DNA of 64,000 bases, taken from the NCBI GenBank assembly GCA_030765045.1, contig CM060964.1:315756628-315820627 (forward strand), written 5' to 3'. The notes beneath the pieces are model-generated. The model saw only the letters and a list, made by a program, of their open reading frames with translations, was not told the DNA's origin and did not search any database. This stretch comes from Tenodera sinensis. Lineage: Eukaryota; Arthropoda; Insecta; Mantodea; Mantidae. The position numbers and the translations under genes are program-made. Positions 52,673 through 64,000 of the stretch are shown piece after piece; position 1 is the first letter of the stretch; each line of letters starts with the position of its first letter.

Positions 52673-53665
52673 ATTAGATGCAATATTAACCGGGCTTGTG
52701 GGCCGTGGTCTATTGGGTTCCTTCTTCTTCCCAAACGTTTCGTCTGCGACTACGGCAGACATCTTCAGTGGCGGCGAGGTTGAAGTTTCCTAGTGGAGAT
52801 CTCAGCACCGACTGCGCTGGTCACCACCAGAGGTGCGGTATTTATGTCGGCAGCTGGAGGGGAAGTACGTTGTGATAGGTCCGGGTGGCCAGTGGGCTGG
52901 ACTTGTACCAGTAGAGTACTACAAGGAGCTGGCATCTGATTGGCTGGAGAGGGGTCTACAAGCCCACTAAACAGATTTGTAACATACTCCGTTCCGCCAA
53001 AGACCCCAGGGATCCTCTATCCACCGCAGGAGTATATAGAATACCTTGTTCGTGTGGCAAGGTGTACATCGGAACCACACAACGTAGTATAAAAACCCGC
53101 ATTGAAGAACACAGAAGAAATTGTCGCATGGGTCAAACTGAAAAATCAGCAATTGCTGAACATGCCATGCTCGAAGAAGGGGAACACATCATCCAATATG
53201 GTAACACAGATATTCTGGCATCTACATCCCACTACTTTTCTCGCTTATTCCATGAAGCCATTGAAATACACAAGCACAAAAATAATATCAATCGCAAAGA
53301 GGAAGGACTTAAACTCAACAGAATATGGCAAACAGCGTTAACAAAAACAAAAATCCAGAACCCCTCTCCAGCCAATCAGACGCCAGCTCCTTGTAGTACT
53401 CTACTGGTACAAGTCCAGCCCACTGGCCACCCGGACCTATCACAACGTACTTCCCCTCCAGCCGCCGACATAAATACCGCACCTCTGGTGGTGACCAGCG
53501 CAGTCGGTGCTGAGATCTCCACTAGGAAACTTCGACCTCGCCGCCACTGAAGATGTCTGCCGTAGTCGCAGACGAAAGGTTTGGGAAGAAGAAGGAACCC
53601 AATAGACCACAGCCCACAAGCCCGGTTAATATTGCATCTAGTATTGACACCGGCCGTGAAAGCCT
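52670..53665 (+). mobile_element. Penelope-like element, 5'-truncated, with ~285-bp inverted arms
   Basis: The left arm (about 52670-52957) and right arm (about 53365-53650) are inverted copies: TAGATGCAATATTAACCGGG at the outside, then GGGCCGTGGTC, CGTCTGCGACTACGGCAGAC, and CCTCTCCAGCCAATCAGA inside. Between them is a gene for a GIY-YIG endonuclease. Inverted pseudo-LTRs plus GIY-YIG identify a Penelope-like retroelement; the RT is lost. It inserted into the 22-bp array of element B. Confidence 0.85.
52956..53550 (+). CDS. Penelope-like GIY-YIG endonuclease domain
   Basis: From about 52956 the frame is open and reads KPTKQICNILRSAKDPRDPL, AGVYRIPCSCGKVYIGTTQR, SIKTRIEEHRRNCRMGQTEK, SAIAEHAMLEEGEHIIQYGN and SRLFHEAIEIHKHKNNINRK. 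The GVYxIPC...KVYIG pair is the GIY-YIG signature, with conserved R, E and H residues after it. In Penelope-like elements this C-terminal domain cuts target DNA for insertion. The first ATG within the frame is at 53062, inside the YIG motif, so the domain was part of a longer RT-endonuclease protein. From about 53365 the frame runs into the inverted arm. Confidence 0.85.
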
Positions 53666-53674
53666 TAGAACTTT

Positions 53675-53880
53675 GATGAATATGTATTGTATAATAACTG
53701 GATATGTTGTATGATAACTGGATATGTTGTATAATAACTGAATATGTGTTGTATAATAACTGAACATATGTTGTACAATAACTGAATATGTATTGCATAA
53801 TAACTGGATATGTTGTATAATAACTGAATGTGTTGTACAATAACTGAATATGTATTGTATAATAACTGAATATGTGAAAT
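53675..53880 (+). repeat. 22-bp tandem array of element B, right part
   Basis: About nine units of ATAATAACTGAATATGT type with lengths alternating between ~20 and ~22 bp, ending GTGAAATTTATAAAG as in element A. Confidence 0.85.
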
Positions 53881-54066
53881 TTATAAAGACATGCTGTGTC
53901 ATGCCAAAACAAAAGACAAAGACAAACAGCGAAGAAGACTGTAAAAAAAAAAAAAAATAATAATATTGTACAAAGTGATTGCATCAGAGGAGTAGGGAGA
54001 AGTATTGTATTGTGTTTCAAGATTGTAAATATAGGTGACAACTTGAAAAACAAAACAAGGGGCATG

Positions 54067-54709
54067 TGAGACAGAATATTAGAAGACCCCAAAAGAAAAT
54101 CGTTCATGTAAATGTTTGTTAAAAGTGTAATTCGTTTTTTGATGTTGGTATGAGATAATTAAATGACGAAAACATGTTGATAAGGTTCATTGTTATGAAC
54201 GACTAAGTTTGCACAAAGACGTCATAAATCTTTCCATATTTGATTTTAATATATGTGTATAAATATTAGAATTGTTTGTGTTCCATAATAAAAGTAGGGG
54301 ACGATGAATGGGATCGCTTCCCTAACGAGAAAGAACTATTTGCGCGGATGAATATGAAAAAGGCGGTGACGCGTGAAAAACGACGCCAAAAAACTGTTCA
54401 CTAGCGTGTGTATCTCCGAGGTGAGAAGACATTTTTATGTGTACGCGTCATGAAATAGTAAAAGTGAATTTACAAAGTGTTTAGAGACCTTTAATTAAAT
54501 TTCGGCGATGATAGGGAAGTTGATCCGCTAAAATAAGACTTTCTACTGTGATATGATTTAAAAATTGTGAACAAGAAGGTGCAAATAAAATGTTTGACTA
54601 AAGTTAAACCCGAGTGTATGTTCATTCCATCCGTTACCAAGCCCTGAGATCAAAAAGATCTCATTAGCTAAAAGACACAGCGTCGATAAGAATTGCAAAA
54701 ACCGCACCA
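54067..54709 (+). repeat. 3' LTR of element B
   Basis: 643 bp, preceded by AAACAAGGGGCATG and followed by the duplicated CTAT. It differs from the 5' LTR by the single-copy GCGCGGATGAAT and a few substitutions. Confidence 0.9.
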
Positions 54710-55164
54710 CTATGAAAGAAATTCCGCCATCAAATGTCAATGACCTTTGTCAAAAAGCTCCTGTACACTGTGTGTCATACATCAGTGAGAAATACAACAA
54801 TGCTCCTAAAACCATATCATGTAGGAAAACAGGACGAGGATGATAATCAGGGCCTGGATGTTTATGACCTAAAAATGATGGAAATATGCAAGCACTTATG
54901 ACTAAACAAATTAGAGAATATAACAATAAATATGACCTAAACTATTTTTTGAGTGCATTTTCTAAATCTTCAAAAATTTAATGCTGTTTAAAGTAACATC
55001 ATATTGAAAATCTACTTTAAAAATCTAGCATACTCAATAATAAATATTAATTTTACTGTTGCATTTTGAGTTTACTTAATTGCTCAATCCAGAGCTAAAC
55101 CTCAGGTCAGCACAGAATGAAATAAATGTCACATTTTGAAGGGCAATCAGAAAGAAAAATTACC

Positions 55165-56640
55165 ATAGTAAATTACACACATTTTAAAGTTTCCAAAAGG
55201 AACGATTTTCTATTTGCACGCAACACTGACTTGTAACAGGAAAAAGATCTCTCAATATCGCATGATATTATTGGGGCATATTTGAAATAAGTCATATCAT
55301 TAAAGTTCAATTGAGACTCATCTTCGTGGAACGTTTTCAGCTTGTCACTCGGAATGTCACTAATCTTGGACAGAGTAAAGTATCCTTCATTCCGACCCAA
55401 CACACATTGTAGTTTTGCATTCACACATTCACTAACACCACCTACAACCTTTTACTTTCAACATTTTTCACCAGTTCAAGGGCATCCAGAGTCTAACATG
55501 TTCTTCCTGTAATTGTATGACTGCTGTTATGTTGAAATCTAACTTGACATAAGCAAGATCTCTGACCAGTGTAGTACTTGAAAACAGCATACTGGCAGTT
55601 CTTATAATATGGAAGCTTCGTCGATAGTTTCCAGCACTAAGCGATGTTCCCCAACGTGTGAGAATGGGCTGGGGAAGAAATGGTACAGCAGGAACCACTT
55701 CCATGAATCTATGCACTCACAGTGGAGCTTTGATGAAGATTCTTTTTTACTGTTGATACTAATTTGTACACATCGTGATATTTTTCACAAATTTCTTCTA
55801 TAACTCTTATTTAGTACATGTGCAATGCATGTCACATGTACCGTTTTAGAGTAGAGAAGCTGCAGACCTTTTCCAGCTTTCACCATATAGGGAGCTGCAT
55901 CTGTGACTAGAAGTAAAACATCTCTCTTCACTCCTTCGGGCCACAATAAATTCAATACATTGTCAAAGGTAATAGCAATTGTTGAAAGGTTAGTCCTGTC
56001 CAATGCTTCACTGGAAATGAGAAATTTATCTACCGCTTGGTCTTTCCTTAAAACACCAACAACATCTACTGCATATCTCCCTTCAAAGTCAATTGTTTCA
56101 TTCACAAAAACCCAGATCATATTATCAGCAATGCAATAGCGTATTCTATTTAAAGATCTTCATAACAGGCAGTCACTAGTTCTTGCTAAGTGTTGTTGCA
56201 TTGGGAATATGCTGAATAGTGTATTTCTGAAAAAAATTGCAGAAATGGTGACCATTAACTTTCTTCAGCGGTATATCAGCAGTCATTGTACATAAATTCT
56301 TGTTGAAATACTCGTATGAAGCTTTACTTGTCATAGGCGGCGACAAAACAGGAGCTGTTGAAGGTTCCTTGATGTAACATTTTGAGCCAAGTTGTTTCTA
56401 AGTCTTGCTGTGCTGCAGTCACCATAAAGCTATTATTACTTCTTTAGTGTGACATCCTTGGCAAGTACTCTCTTGTACTTGTTGAACATTAAATCTCTTT
56501 TTAGCTTCTATTTCTGTTTTGCACAGCTTATGGAACAGAACAAACTGTACTGAAATGATTATCTCCACACTCATGCAAAAACACTCGCAATTTTTCACAT
56601 ATTGAACCTCAAAAGAAACAGGACATTACGTTAGAAGGGA
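55165..56640 (-). pseudogene. hAT transposase, decayed
   Basis: In order on the minus strand: IWVFVNETIDFEGRYAVDVV (56113), LLVTDAAPYMVKAGKGLQLL and VHVTCIAHVLNKSYR (about 55910-55800), then PQPILTRWGTSLSAGNY (55660), RDLAYVKLDFNITAV (55570), and MTYFKYAPIISCDIERSFSC with YKSVLRANRKSFLLETLK (55290-55180). The last part is the hAT dimerisation domain. This is a different hAT family from that at 34.8-37.2 kb. Stops and shifts separate the pieces. The BED finger was not found. Confidence 0.75.
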
Positions 56641-57060
56641 GTTGCCTGGAGCAACCCAAGATATATGATTAGCCTTCTTCAGGATGAAGGTATTAAGAGG
56701 CTGTATAAGCAAAGATTAGGTTAGAAATTGAATGCTGAAGAAGATAGTAGGGCACAAGAAATCTACCAACATATGGTGGATTTTGTACATAGTGCAGCAA
56801 AAGAGGCTCTCGGTCTAGAACAGAAAGGGAAAATAATTAAATGTGAATAGATGAGTGGAAAGGCTATGGAAATAATTAAGGAAAAGAAAGAACTATATAA
56901 ACAATGTATTAGGACAGGGAAGGCAGAATACCAAGGAAAATATTGAGTGTCAAAAAGGAAAGCAAAAAAGACTGTTAGCGAATGAAGAAAGTTGGAATCA
57001 AGTGTGCTCTGAAATTAATCATTCTCTTGGTTTTAATCAACCGGCATAAGCTTGGAGGAA
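56640..57060 (+). pseudogene. RTE-like LINE fragment, region before the RT
   Basis: The plus strand reads RAQEIYQHMVDFVHSAAKEA, KAMEIIKEKKELYKQCIRTG and CSEINHSLGFNQPA, matching the linker between endonuclease and RT of an insect RTE family. It stops where Repeat A begins at 57066, and the same type of LINE resumes at 59310. Confidence 0.6.
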
Positions 57061-57065
57061 AATAA

Positions 57066-58021
57066 AAGAAATCTGATGTGTTGCACTCACATGACTTTCT
57101 CTGCTCTTGTACTAACCATTCTTACAAGCTCTTATTACTATATCTTCTTTATGTTAGTTGAGATAAACATTTTTACAAATTATCCTATTGCTTATTTCCT
57201 TGCAGGTGTAAGAGAAATATTAGAATACAGTAGGCTTTGAGCAATATTCAAATATTTTAAAAGTCTAAATTCAATTTCTCATATTCCTCAATAAAACGCT
57301 TGATCATTAAAAATTTTTCTCATTCATACCTACAAGAAATAGAAACAAATGCCAAAGATAAAAAATGGATTACACTACTTTCCAACCCAGATATAGTCCC
57401 CCAGAGACCAAGGAAAACAGCGGTTGTAGCCTTCGGACTACTGACAAATCATGACTGCTTAGCAAGTCATCTCTACAGAATAGGTATCTCAGCTTCACCA
57501 ATATGTGTCCTGTGTAACAATCCAGCAGAAATGAACGAAGACCACTTGAAGACCTGTGAAGCATTAAGATCAGAAGAAACTACAGTTCAAAAGTATTGGA
57601 AAGCACGAATGCTAATGGCTTCATTGCCAGATGCAAGGCACTAGAAAACAACAACAACATTTAAAAAATTAACGATATTCCATTTCACAAAAGTTTTAAG
57701 TTTTCCGAAACTCACACAAATAACAAAGAATATCTCTGAAATGGTTCACTGAACAAAAGATTTATTTGGACATAAACTGTGTGTTTTAACGAGACCTACA
57801 TTTTGTGTATAGTAAGATTTTGTCTATCTCTTACAGTTTACGAGTTATTCAAAAGTCATCCAGAGTAAACAGGACTACATAGGCTATAGCCAGAAAATTC
57901 AAAATATACATTTCATTTGCCATACAAATATCTTAAACATGAAATTTTTATCAAAATTGCTAGAGCCATTTTCAAGAAAGTAAAAAATGTTCAAAAAACT
58001 TTCCATGTAAAGGGTAGTTTA

Positions 58022-58022
<1 letters not shown>
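57066..58022 (+). repeat. Repeat A copy with nested LINE
   Basis: Segments 57066-57262 and 57656-58022 form one Repeat A copy, starting AAATCTGATGTGTTGCACTC and ending at GGGTAGTTTAGG, short of the usual 3' end. The LINE at 57263-57655 splits it, and the microsatellite follows directly. Confidence 0.8.
57263..57655 (+). mobile_element. 5'-truncated jockey-like LINE
   Basis: The frame at 57300-57644 reads NAKDKKWITLLSNPDIVPQR, HDCLASHLYRIGISASPICV and LCNNPAEMNEDHLKTCEALR, ending PDARH: the Cys/His knuckle and C-terminus of a jockey-like ORF2. The tail is AACAACAACAAC. ATTTTAAAA before and ATTTAAAAA after are likely the target duplication. Confidence 0.8.
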
Positions 58023-59308
<1,286 letters not shown>

Positions 59309-59309
59309 A

Positions 59310-60240
59310 GCGTCCTCCAATGTAATGTCATATCGGACAGTACTAAAGGGTTAAGACAAGGATGTGCAATGTCCCCATCCTTATTTAAGGTATACCTAGA
59401 TGCACTTCTCAAACACTGGAATGCTTCATGTTGATATATTGGGATAGAACTGGAAACTAATATGATACATTCATTATTATTTGCTGATGATCAAGCAATT
59501 ATTGCATATGATGGAGATGACATAAAATTTATGAGGAGAAAACTGATAAGATTGCTATGAAATGGGAGGTCTGAATATACACTTTATGAAAACTGAATAT
59601 TTGGTGATTGGTGGGGAGGGTACAGATTTGAGATTTCCTGGCGGTACTATTAAGAGAGTGCAACATTTTAAATACTTGGGATTCACTCTCCATACAAACG
59701 GGTTTTGTGACAAAGAAATACAAAATCGCATGGGTTTGGCATGAATGGCTATTAAACAACTGAATGTAGTAATGTGGAGTAGAGATATTAGCCAAGGAAC
59801 TAAACAGAAGATAATTCAATTGTGGAGAGTATATTAACTTATGGAGCTCAAAGATTGACTCTGACAGAAAGACAAAAAAGTTGTATAAGAGCAGTAGAAA
59901 TGGATGGTTTAAGACACAGTTTAGGAATATCATGCCTTCAGAAAGTAAGAAATACTATAATTTTGGATGAGTTAAGCATTCAAGAAGATGTAGTTAGGTG
60001 TATAGAAAATAGACAGCTTCAATGGTCTGGACATGTTTAACAAATACCCCAAGACTGCCCAAAAAAGTTATGATCTGGTCACACCTGGGAGGAGAAAGAG
60101 AGGACGCCCAAGAAATACATGGTGAGGAGTTATGGAGATGATACGAGAGAGAGATTTGGAAGATGGATTATGGGATGATCGCATGCAATGGAAAAGGAGA
60201 ATAAAAGGCAACTGCTGACAGTGGCAATGCCTTTAAAAGT
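59310..60240 (+). pseudogene. RTE-like LINE fragment, RT to C-terminus
   Basis: Reads KGLRQGCAMSPSLFKVYLDA, IHSLLFADDQAIIAYDGDDI (catalytic FADD), then GGLNIHFMKTEYLVIGGEGT, IKRVQHFKYLGFTLHTNGFC, ALRRSLGIS-like and PGRRKRGRPRNTW near 60090, ending at about 60220. Stops and shifts interrupt it. It is probably the downstream half of the LINE seen at 56640-57060; about 250 residues that should lie between are absent. Confidence 0.75.
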
Positions 60241-60800
60241 AAAAAGTTTTAGGCTTGATGAACAGAGTATTCATGATCATACACATACAATGAAATCTGT
60301 CCATTAAATGTGAGCTGGTTGTATACATACCTTCAGGTATCTTAAGGGACTGGAAATTACATTTCTGAGAAGCCTAATTATAGAAACAATTGACCTTGGC
60401 AGAAAACCTGACAACAGCCATACTAAACTGTCTGTTTTCTTTGTATCTGTCTCTTTCAATGCAAAACAGCTTACCTCCAAATTCGTAGAAATATACATTT
60501 CTAAGAAAGATAATTGTAAGAAATATTAGACAAGAATTTAGAAGATGTGAAAAATTGGTCTTTGGAACAACTGCAAACACATGTGAAAGTAGAATATAAA
60601 TATGACAAAAATAGGAAAATTTAAGGGAAAATATTACTAAAATATTAAAAACAACAAGAAAATAACAAGAAATGTTAAAAAACAAAAACAAAATATAACT
60701 TTATATGACTCATGACAATTTCATAATTTTAAACACCATTGATAAAATCATGCTTCCCTTATATTTTCCATGGAAAACAACCAACAAAAACTATGAGCAT
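60241..60800. other. Non-coding interior of the second hAT
   Basis: AT-rich, no readable transposase sequence. It adjoins the right TIR. Confidence 0.35.
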
Positions 60801-60820
60801 ATCATAAACATCCAGGGCCT

Positions 60821-60910
60821 ATGATGATGATGATGGTGGTGATGGTGGTGATGGTGGTGGTGGTGGTGATGATGATGATGTAGATGATGATGATGACAAC
60901 GACGATGATA
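60821..60910. repeat. GAT/GGT trinucleotide repeat
   Basis: GATGATGATGGTGGTGATGG-type units followed by GAT and GAC units. It directly abuts the right end of the hAT. Confidence 0.95.
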
Positions 60911-61490
60911 AGTGCATAGTAACATCAAGCATTCCTAGGAAACTAATAGAATTACACGTGAAGAACTACATAAATTTCCAATAGAAGCAAGAACAAGAAA
61001 AGCATAACACATAAGTATTTTAGTACAAAGTCAGGTACATGTATACCAGCATAAATTTGAAGCTATTCAACTAAAAGGCAAGAGGACCCCATACATGATC
61101 AGAGAAGAGCCTGATAAAAGTTGTCAAACTGATGCTAGAAGACAAAGTAATCGAGGTATTAAAGTCAGAATACTGGAATCCAACTTGCTGAAGACATAAG
61201 CAAGGAACAAGTAAGTTGTGGATGACGAGATGCAAGAAGGTTGACAGTATCAATTTGGTAAATTCTATTACACCCAGATGATAGATGTTCAATGTTCAAC
61301 CATCAAGGCAAAATCTAGTTTTTAAACAGTGCCTTCCAGTTATCAACAAGGAGCAGCGCTTTGCTTGAACAATACACAAAACATTTGGAAATAAAGTAGA
61401 GATTATGTACATTTAATGGCATTCAACTAAATAACCATGGCAAAAGCAGAATTAAAACAAATTCACAAAAAGGCTCCATAGGGTATGAAG
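60911..61490. other. Non-coding region
   Basis: No gene or assignable repeat. Confidence 0.35.
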
Positions 61491-61494
61491 ACTC

Positions 61495-62750
61495 GATATC
61501 TATAATACTAAATTTTTAGTTGATTGATAAAAATTTAAAAACCTTTTCAACCACTTGGTTGTCTGCCAGGACCTCTGCAAGACTGATTGGCAGTTGCAGA
61601 GAGCCCCATAGGTGTGCCAGTGAAACACTCCAGCAACAAATGATGGATTGACTGAAGTTTGCCATACAGCACACAAAGAGGAGCAGGTCCCCCTCCCCAA
61701 AAAGTAACCACGTGTAAAATTGCAGGGACCAATACACCACCAAGTCAAGATCATCTCCTTGGGATGAGATACACGAGAGGGGGCTACCCAGTTTTTAGGA
61801 GTTTACTTCACTGCTCTAAACTTATTCCCACTGAGGGCTAACCACTCTTCACGCCAGCATGACAGTATTGCTCTCTGTACTTCAAACCTAAAGTGTTCAA
61901 AAGTAACATGGGGTTCTGTAATACTGGGTTCTGTGGTTGTTGCTTTTGCTGCCAAATCCACCATTTCATTTCCAAGCAAGCCAACTTGACCAGGATTCCA
62001 TGCACACATCACACTAATGCCAGAAGCATGTAAAATATGGAAGGCATCCTCAATATGTTGTACAATTGGATGGTAGCTGTATAGCACATGAAGGCTCTGA
62101 AGTGTACACTCCAAATGAGGTGATCACTCAATTTCTGACAGTGCACATGTAAGTTGGTATTATAAATGTACAGCTATGCACTATAAATGGAAGAGTTACT
62201 ATGAAAACTAAATGTATGTGGTTCAGTTCCATAAACATAGGCACAACCAAGACTGTTCGTACTCTTAATTACATTACCAAATTTTGGTCGGTGTAACCTG
62301 ACAAAAATTCTAAAAACCAAGTGCAGATACTAGACGTCCAGTATACTGTCATCCCAAGATCTACATGGGATGTGACATGTAACCATGTGGGCTGCATACA
62401 TGCATAGGCACACATTTAAGCCCACAGCCATCATTTCCTAATAGTACATCATGCCGATATTGCAGAGGAGGTTCTACCAATTTGCATAAAGACTCACAAA
62501 TAGGCTAGGTAGAAAAGCTCTGAGTGTCATGCGGATACTCTGATTATGGACTGTGTCTAATCTTCTCAGCACAGATGGTTACCCTGAAGCATAAACAATA
62601 CATACATAATCTGGTGTGGATCAATCAATGTGCAATACCTGTGTCATCCGCTCCCCACAATTTGGCACTTAGTATCCACAAGATATTCAGAGGATGGTCA
62701 CTTATTTTCAGCAGTGCTACATGCGATGTCTCAAAGCAGATGGACCTATG
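61495..62750 (-). pseudogene. I/R1-group LINE remnant (RT end, RNase H, C-terminus)
   Basis: From about 62510 to 62440 the minus strand shows CESLCKLVEPPLQYRHDVLL, the region after the RT. The frame 62114-61803 is an RNase H: LQSLHVLYSYHPIVQHIEDA and SVMCAWNPGQVGLLGNEMVD (usual CWVPGHVGIxGNExAD). Then in shifted frames LYGKLQSIHHLLLECFTG (61670-61620), the distal knuckle. Heavily mutated. It has the same organisation as the LINE at 15.6-18.9 kb. Confidence 0.65.
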
Positions 62751-62912
62751 CCACAACACTGTGGGATACTAAGCTTGGAAAAAGAAGCAGAGGATGTCCA
62801 AGACAGAGATGATCCCAAGAATTTAGTGAAGTGAGTGAAGTGTTTGAAGATCATTGGACCCATGTAGCACGAGACAGAATGAGATGTAAACAAACTGTGT
62901 TAAATTTAAACT
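62751..62912 (+). pseudogene. RTE-like LINE C-terminal fragment
   Basis: Reads KLGKRSRGCPRQR, stop, then SQEFSEVSEVFEDHWTHVAR and DRMRCKQTV, which fits the GRPxxRWxD...WxRxAxDR end of RTE proteins. Confidence 0.5.
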
Positions 62913-62929
62913 AATCACTAGTTTCTAAG

Positions 62930-63300
62930 CTTCTTTTTCTTTACCTGATTACCCTCCCCTTATGTAGGACTTACAAGGCAGTGCCTAAGATCTGATGCCT
63001 TTTGGGGAGCACAGGAACCTATGGACCAGACAGAGTGCAAACCTGGAAGTGGGTGGTCAGCCAAGCACCAGGTATGATAGCGAGGAAGAGGATGATATGA
63101 GATGCAGGCAAAGTCAATGATTGGAAAGGTGATAATGGAGCAATTGGTGGTATGAGTGGCAGGGGAAACCAGAGAACCTGGAGTAAACCTGCCCTGACAC
63201 TGCTTCGTCCACCACGAATACCAAATGCGGGTCCCTGGGATCGAAACTGGGCCACCTAGGTGGTAGACAAACACTCTAACCGCTTGGCCACAGTATTTTC
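62930..63300 (-). mobile_element. tRNA-derived SINE
   Basis: The minus strand starts GTGGCCAAGCGGTTAGAGTG, with an A box (TGGCCAAGCGG), followed by a B box (GTTTCGATCCC) about 45 bp on, the internal RNA polymerase III promoter of a tRNA-like head. A ~290-bp non-tRNA body follows, ending in an A-rich tail (GTAAAGAAAAAGAAG, near 62930). No acceptor stem closes, so it is not a working tRNA gene. Confidence 0.8.
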
Positions 63301-63304
63301 TATG

Positions 63305-63440
63305 TCCTTACATACTAAAGAATACTTAAAATATTTGAGTTTTGTTTAGAATTCGTTTCTTAAAATTTAGTGAAGTTTAAGAAATGAATTGTAAACAAAA
63401 ATATCAAATATTTTAAATATTCTCTAGTATGTAAGCACTT
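63305..63440. repeat. Small palindromic element
   Basis: Arms at about 63311-63367 and 63377-63437 are inverted copies (CTTACATACTAAAGAATA against TATTCTCTAGTATGTAAG; ATATTTGAGTTTTGTTTA against its complement). The centre is AATTTAGTG. Perhaps a short palindromic MITE. Confidence 0.8.
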
Positions 63441-64000
63441 AGAATTTAACCTATAGGAAAATGAACTGAATTTACAAGAACTAGTTCAGCCACCACTACT
63501 GGTAATCCTGGACCTATGGGGTCCATGAAATTTCCCCTCAAAATGCAACCTCCCACCACACCTCAGTGCAGTAACACATGGCTGCTCCCCACCGTGACTG
63601 TCCACGCCCCCCTCCCACCATCACCAACCTCTGCAATTATGCACTTACGCCCTTTTTGCATATACAATTCATATACTATTGTTCACAGACAAGAATTACT
63701 AATTTTAAACTTTTTATTTCACTCTTCAACATACAACTCATATAATTTCACATAAATCATATATTATTCAATATATTTCATCTCCCTTGGCTCCTTAATA
63801 TACAATTCATATAATACCAAAGTAAAACCACACGAAATATGCCACATACATATACTGGGGTGGGCCAAATGTCGCAATCGGGTAAGGTTTAAATTCAAAT
63901 AACTCACTTTCCAAAACCGAAAACTAATTAAAAACTATTCATGGGTTGAGAGGGATATTTTTCTGCTTCATATGCTTTTTCTTGCATTAGTTTATCAATT
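63441..64000. other. Non-coding window end
   Basis: C-rich then AT-rich sequence without a supported gene. TGGGGTGGGCCAAATGTC near 63856 could be a transposon terminus, but its partner would lie outside the window. Confidence 0.35.

Larger units (their letters stand above)
45360..54709 (+). mobile_element. LTR retrotransposon B (Ty3/Gypsy-like, pol-deleted)
   Basis: LTRs at 45360-46016 and 54067-54709 begin TGAGACAG and end GCACCA; the 4-bp duplication CTAT lies at 45356-45359 and 54710-54713. The body holds a long gag, a protease start fused to the integrase end, a 22-bp tandem array and a purine tract. A CR1-like LINE (46149-48775) and a Penelope fragment (52670-53665) have inserted into it. 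Reverse transcriptase and RNase H are missing, so movement would need proteins from another element. Without the insertions the element would be roughly 5.7 kb. Confidence 0.9.

Noticed and set aside
53376..54107. A 243-codon minus-strand frame across the Penelope arm, the tandem array and the LTR start.
   Set aside because: It crosses three unrelated repeats and has no domain; its tyrosine-rich part is the antisense of the 22-bp array.
63225..63300. Possible tRNA gene on the minus strand.
   Set aside because: A and B boxes are present, but no acceptor stem forms and a SINE body with an A-rich tail follows, so it is a SINE head.

Overview
This window looks like repeat-dense, AT-rich nuclear DNA from an animal with a large genome, most probably an insect; the order cannot be fixed from sequence alone. 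The evidence is the mix of transposons (RTE, R1/I-like, CR1/jockey-like and Penelope retroelements, a Ty3/Gypsy-type LTR family, mariner and hAT transposases), long stretches without genes, and spliceosomal exon boundaries. There are no operons, no ribosome binding sites and no CRISPR array. Almost every long open frame belongs to a transposable element (TE).

Host coding sequence is minimal and all on the minus strand: a Pro/Tyr-rich probable terminal exon (2008-2432) split by an in-frame TAG, a clean internal exon (28611-28767), and a weak candidate at 12962-13381. They could belong to one long gene, but this is not shown.

Layout. 1-5700: host exon and its 3' flank, then decayed mariner-type elements. 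5702-11076: LTR element A, ending in a 4-bp target site duplication (TSD) and inserted in a copy of an ~850-bp dispersed repeat (Repeat A). 11077-15100: more Repeat A, a tandem repeat and Tc1-like debris. 15600-25370: a LINE split by a mariner, then a Repeat A copy split first by a DNA transposon with 35-bp terminal inverted repeats (TIRs) and then by a full-length RTE with an intact 1005-codon ORF. 25400-34400: Repeat A copies, the host exon, a 5'-truncated R1-like LINE with a 15-bp TSD, and a foldback element. 34216-43300: Penelope-like foldbacks, a hAT with an 8-bp TSD, LINE fragments and a decayed Gypsy gag. 43580-45300: a CR1-like LINE. 45360-54709: LTR element B (9.35 kb, TSD CTAT) carrying a nested LINE with a 719-codon ORF and a nested Penelope fragment encoding a GIY-YIG nuclease. 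54848-60820: a second, heavily invaded hAT, including a ~1.28-kb microsatellite. 60821-64000: simple repeat, LINE remnants, a tRNA-derived SINE and a small palindrome.

The elements are nested, so relative ages can be read: for example Repeat A, then the TIR transposon and RTE inside it. The most unusual items are the two LTR copies that keep gag but have lost reverse transcriptase by different deletions, the TIR transposon with an unusual transposase-like protein, the TAG-interrupted host exon, the poly-leucine-codon array, and hammerhead-like cores in the Penelope arms.
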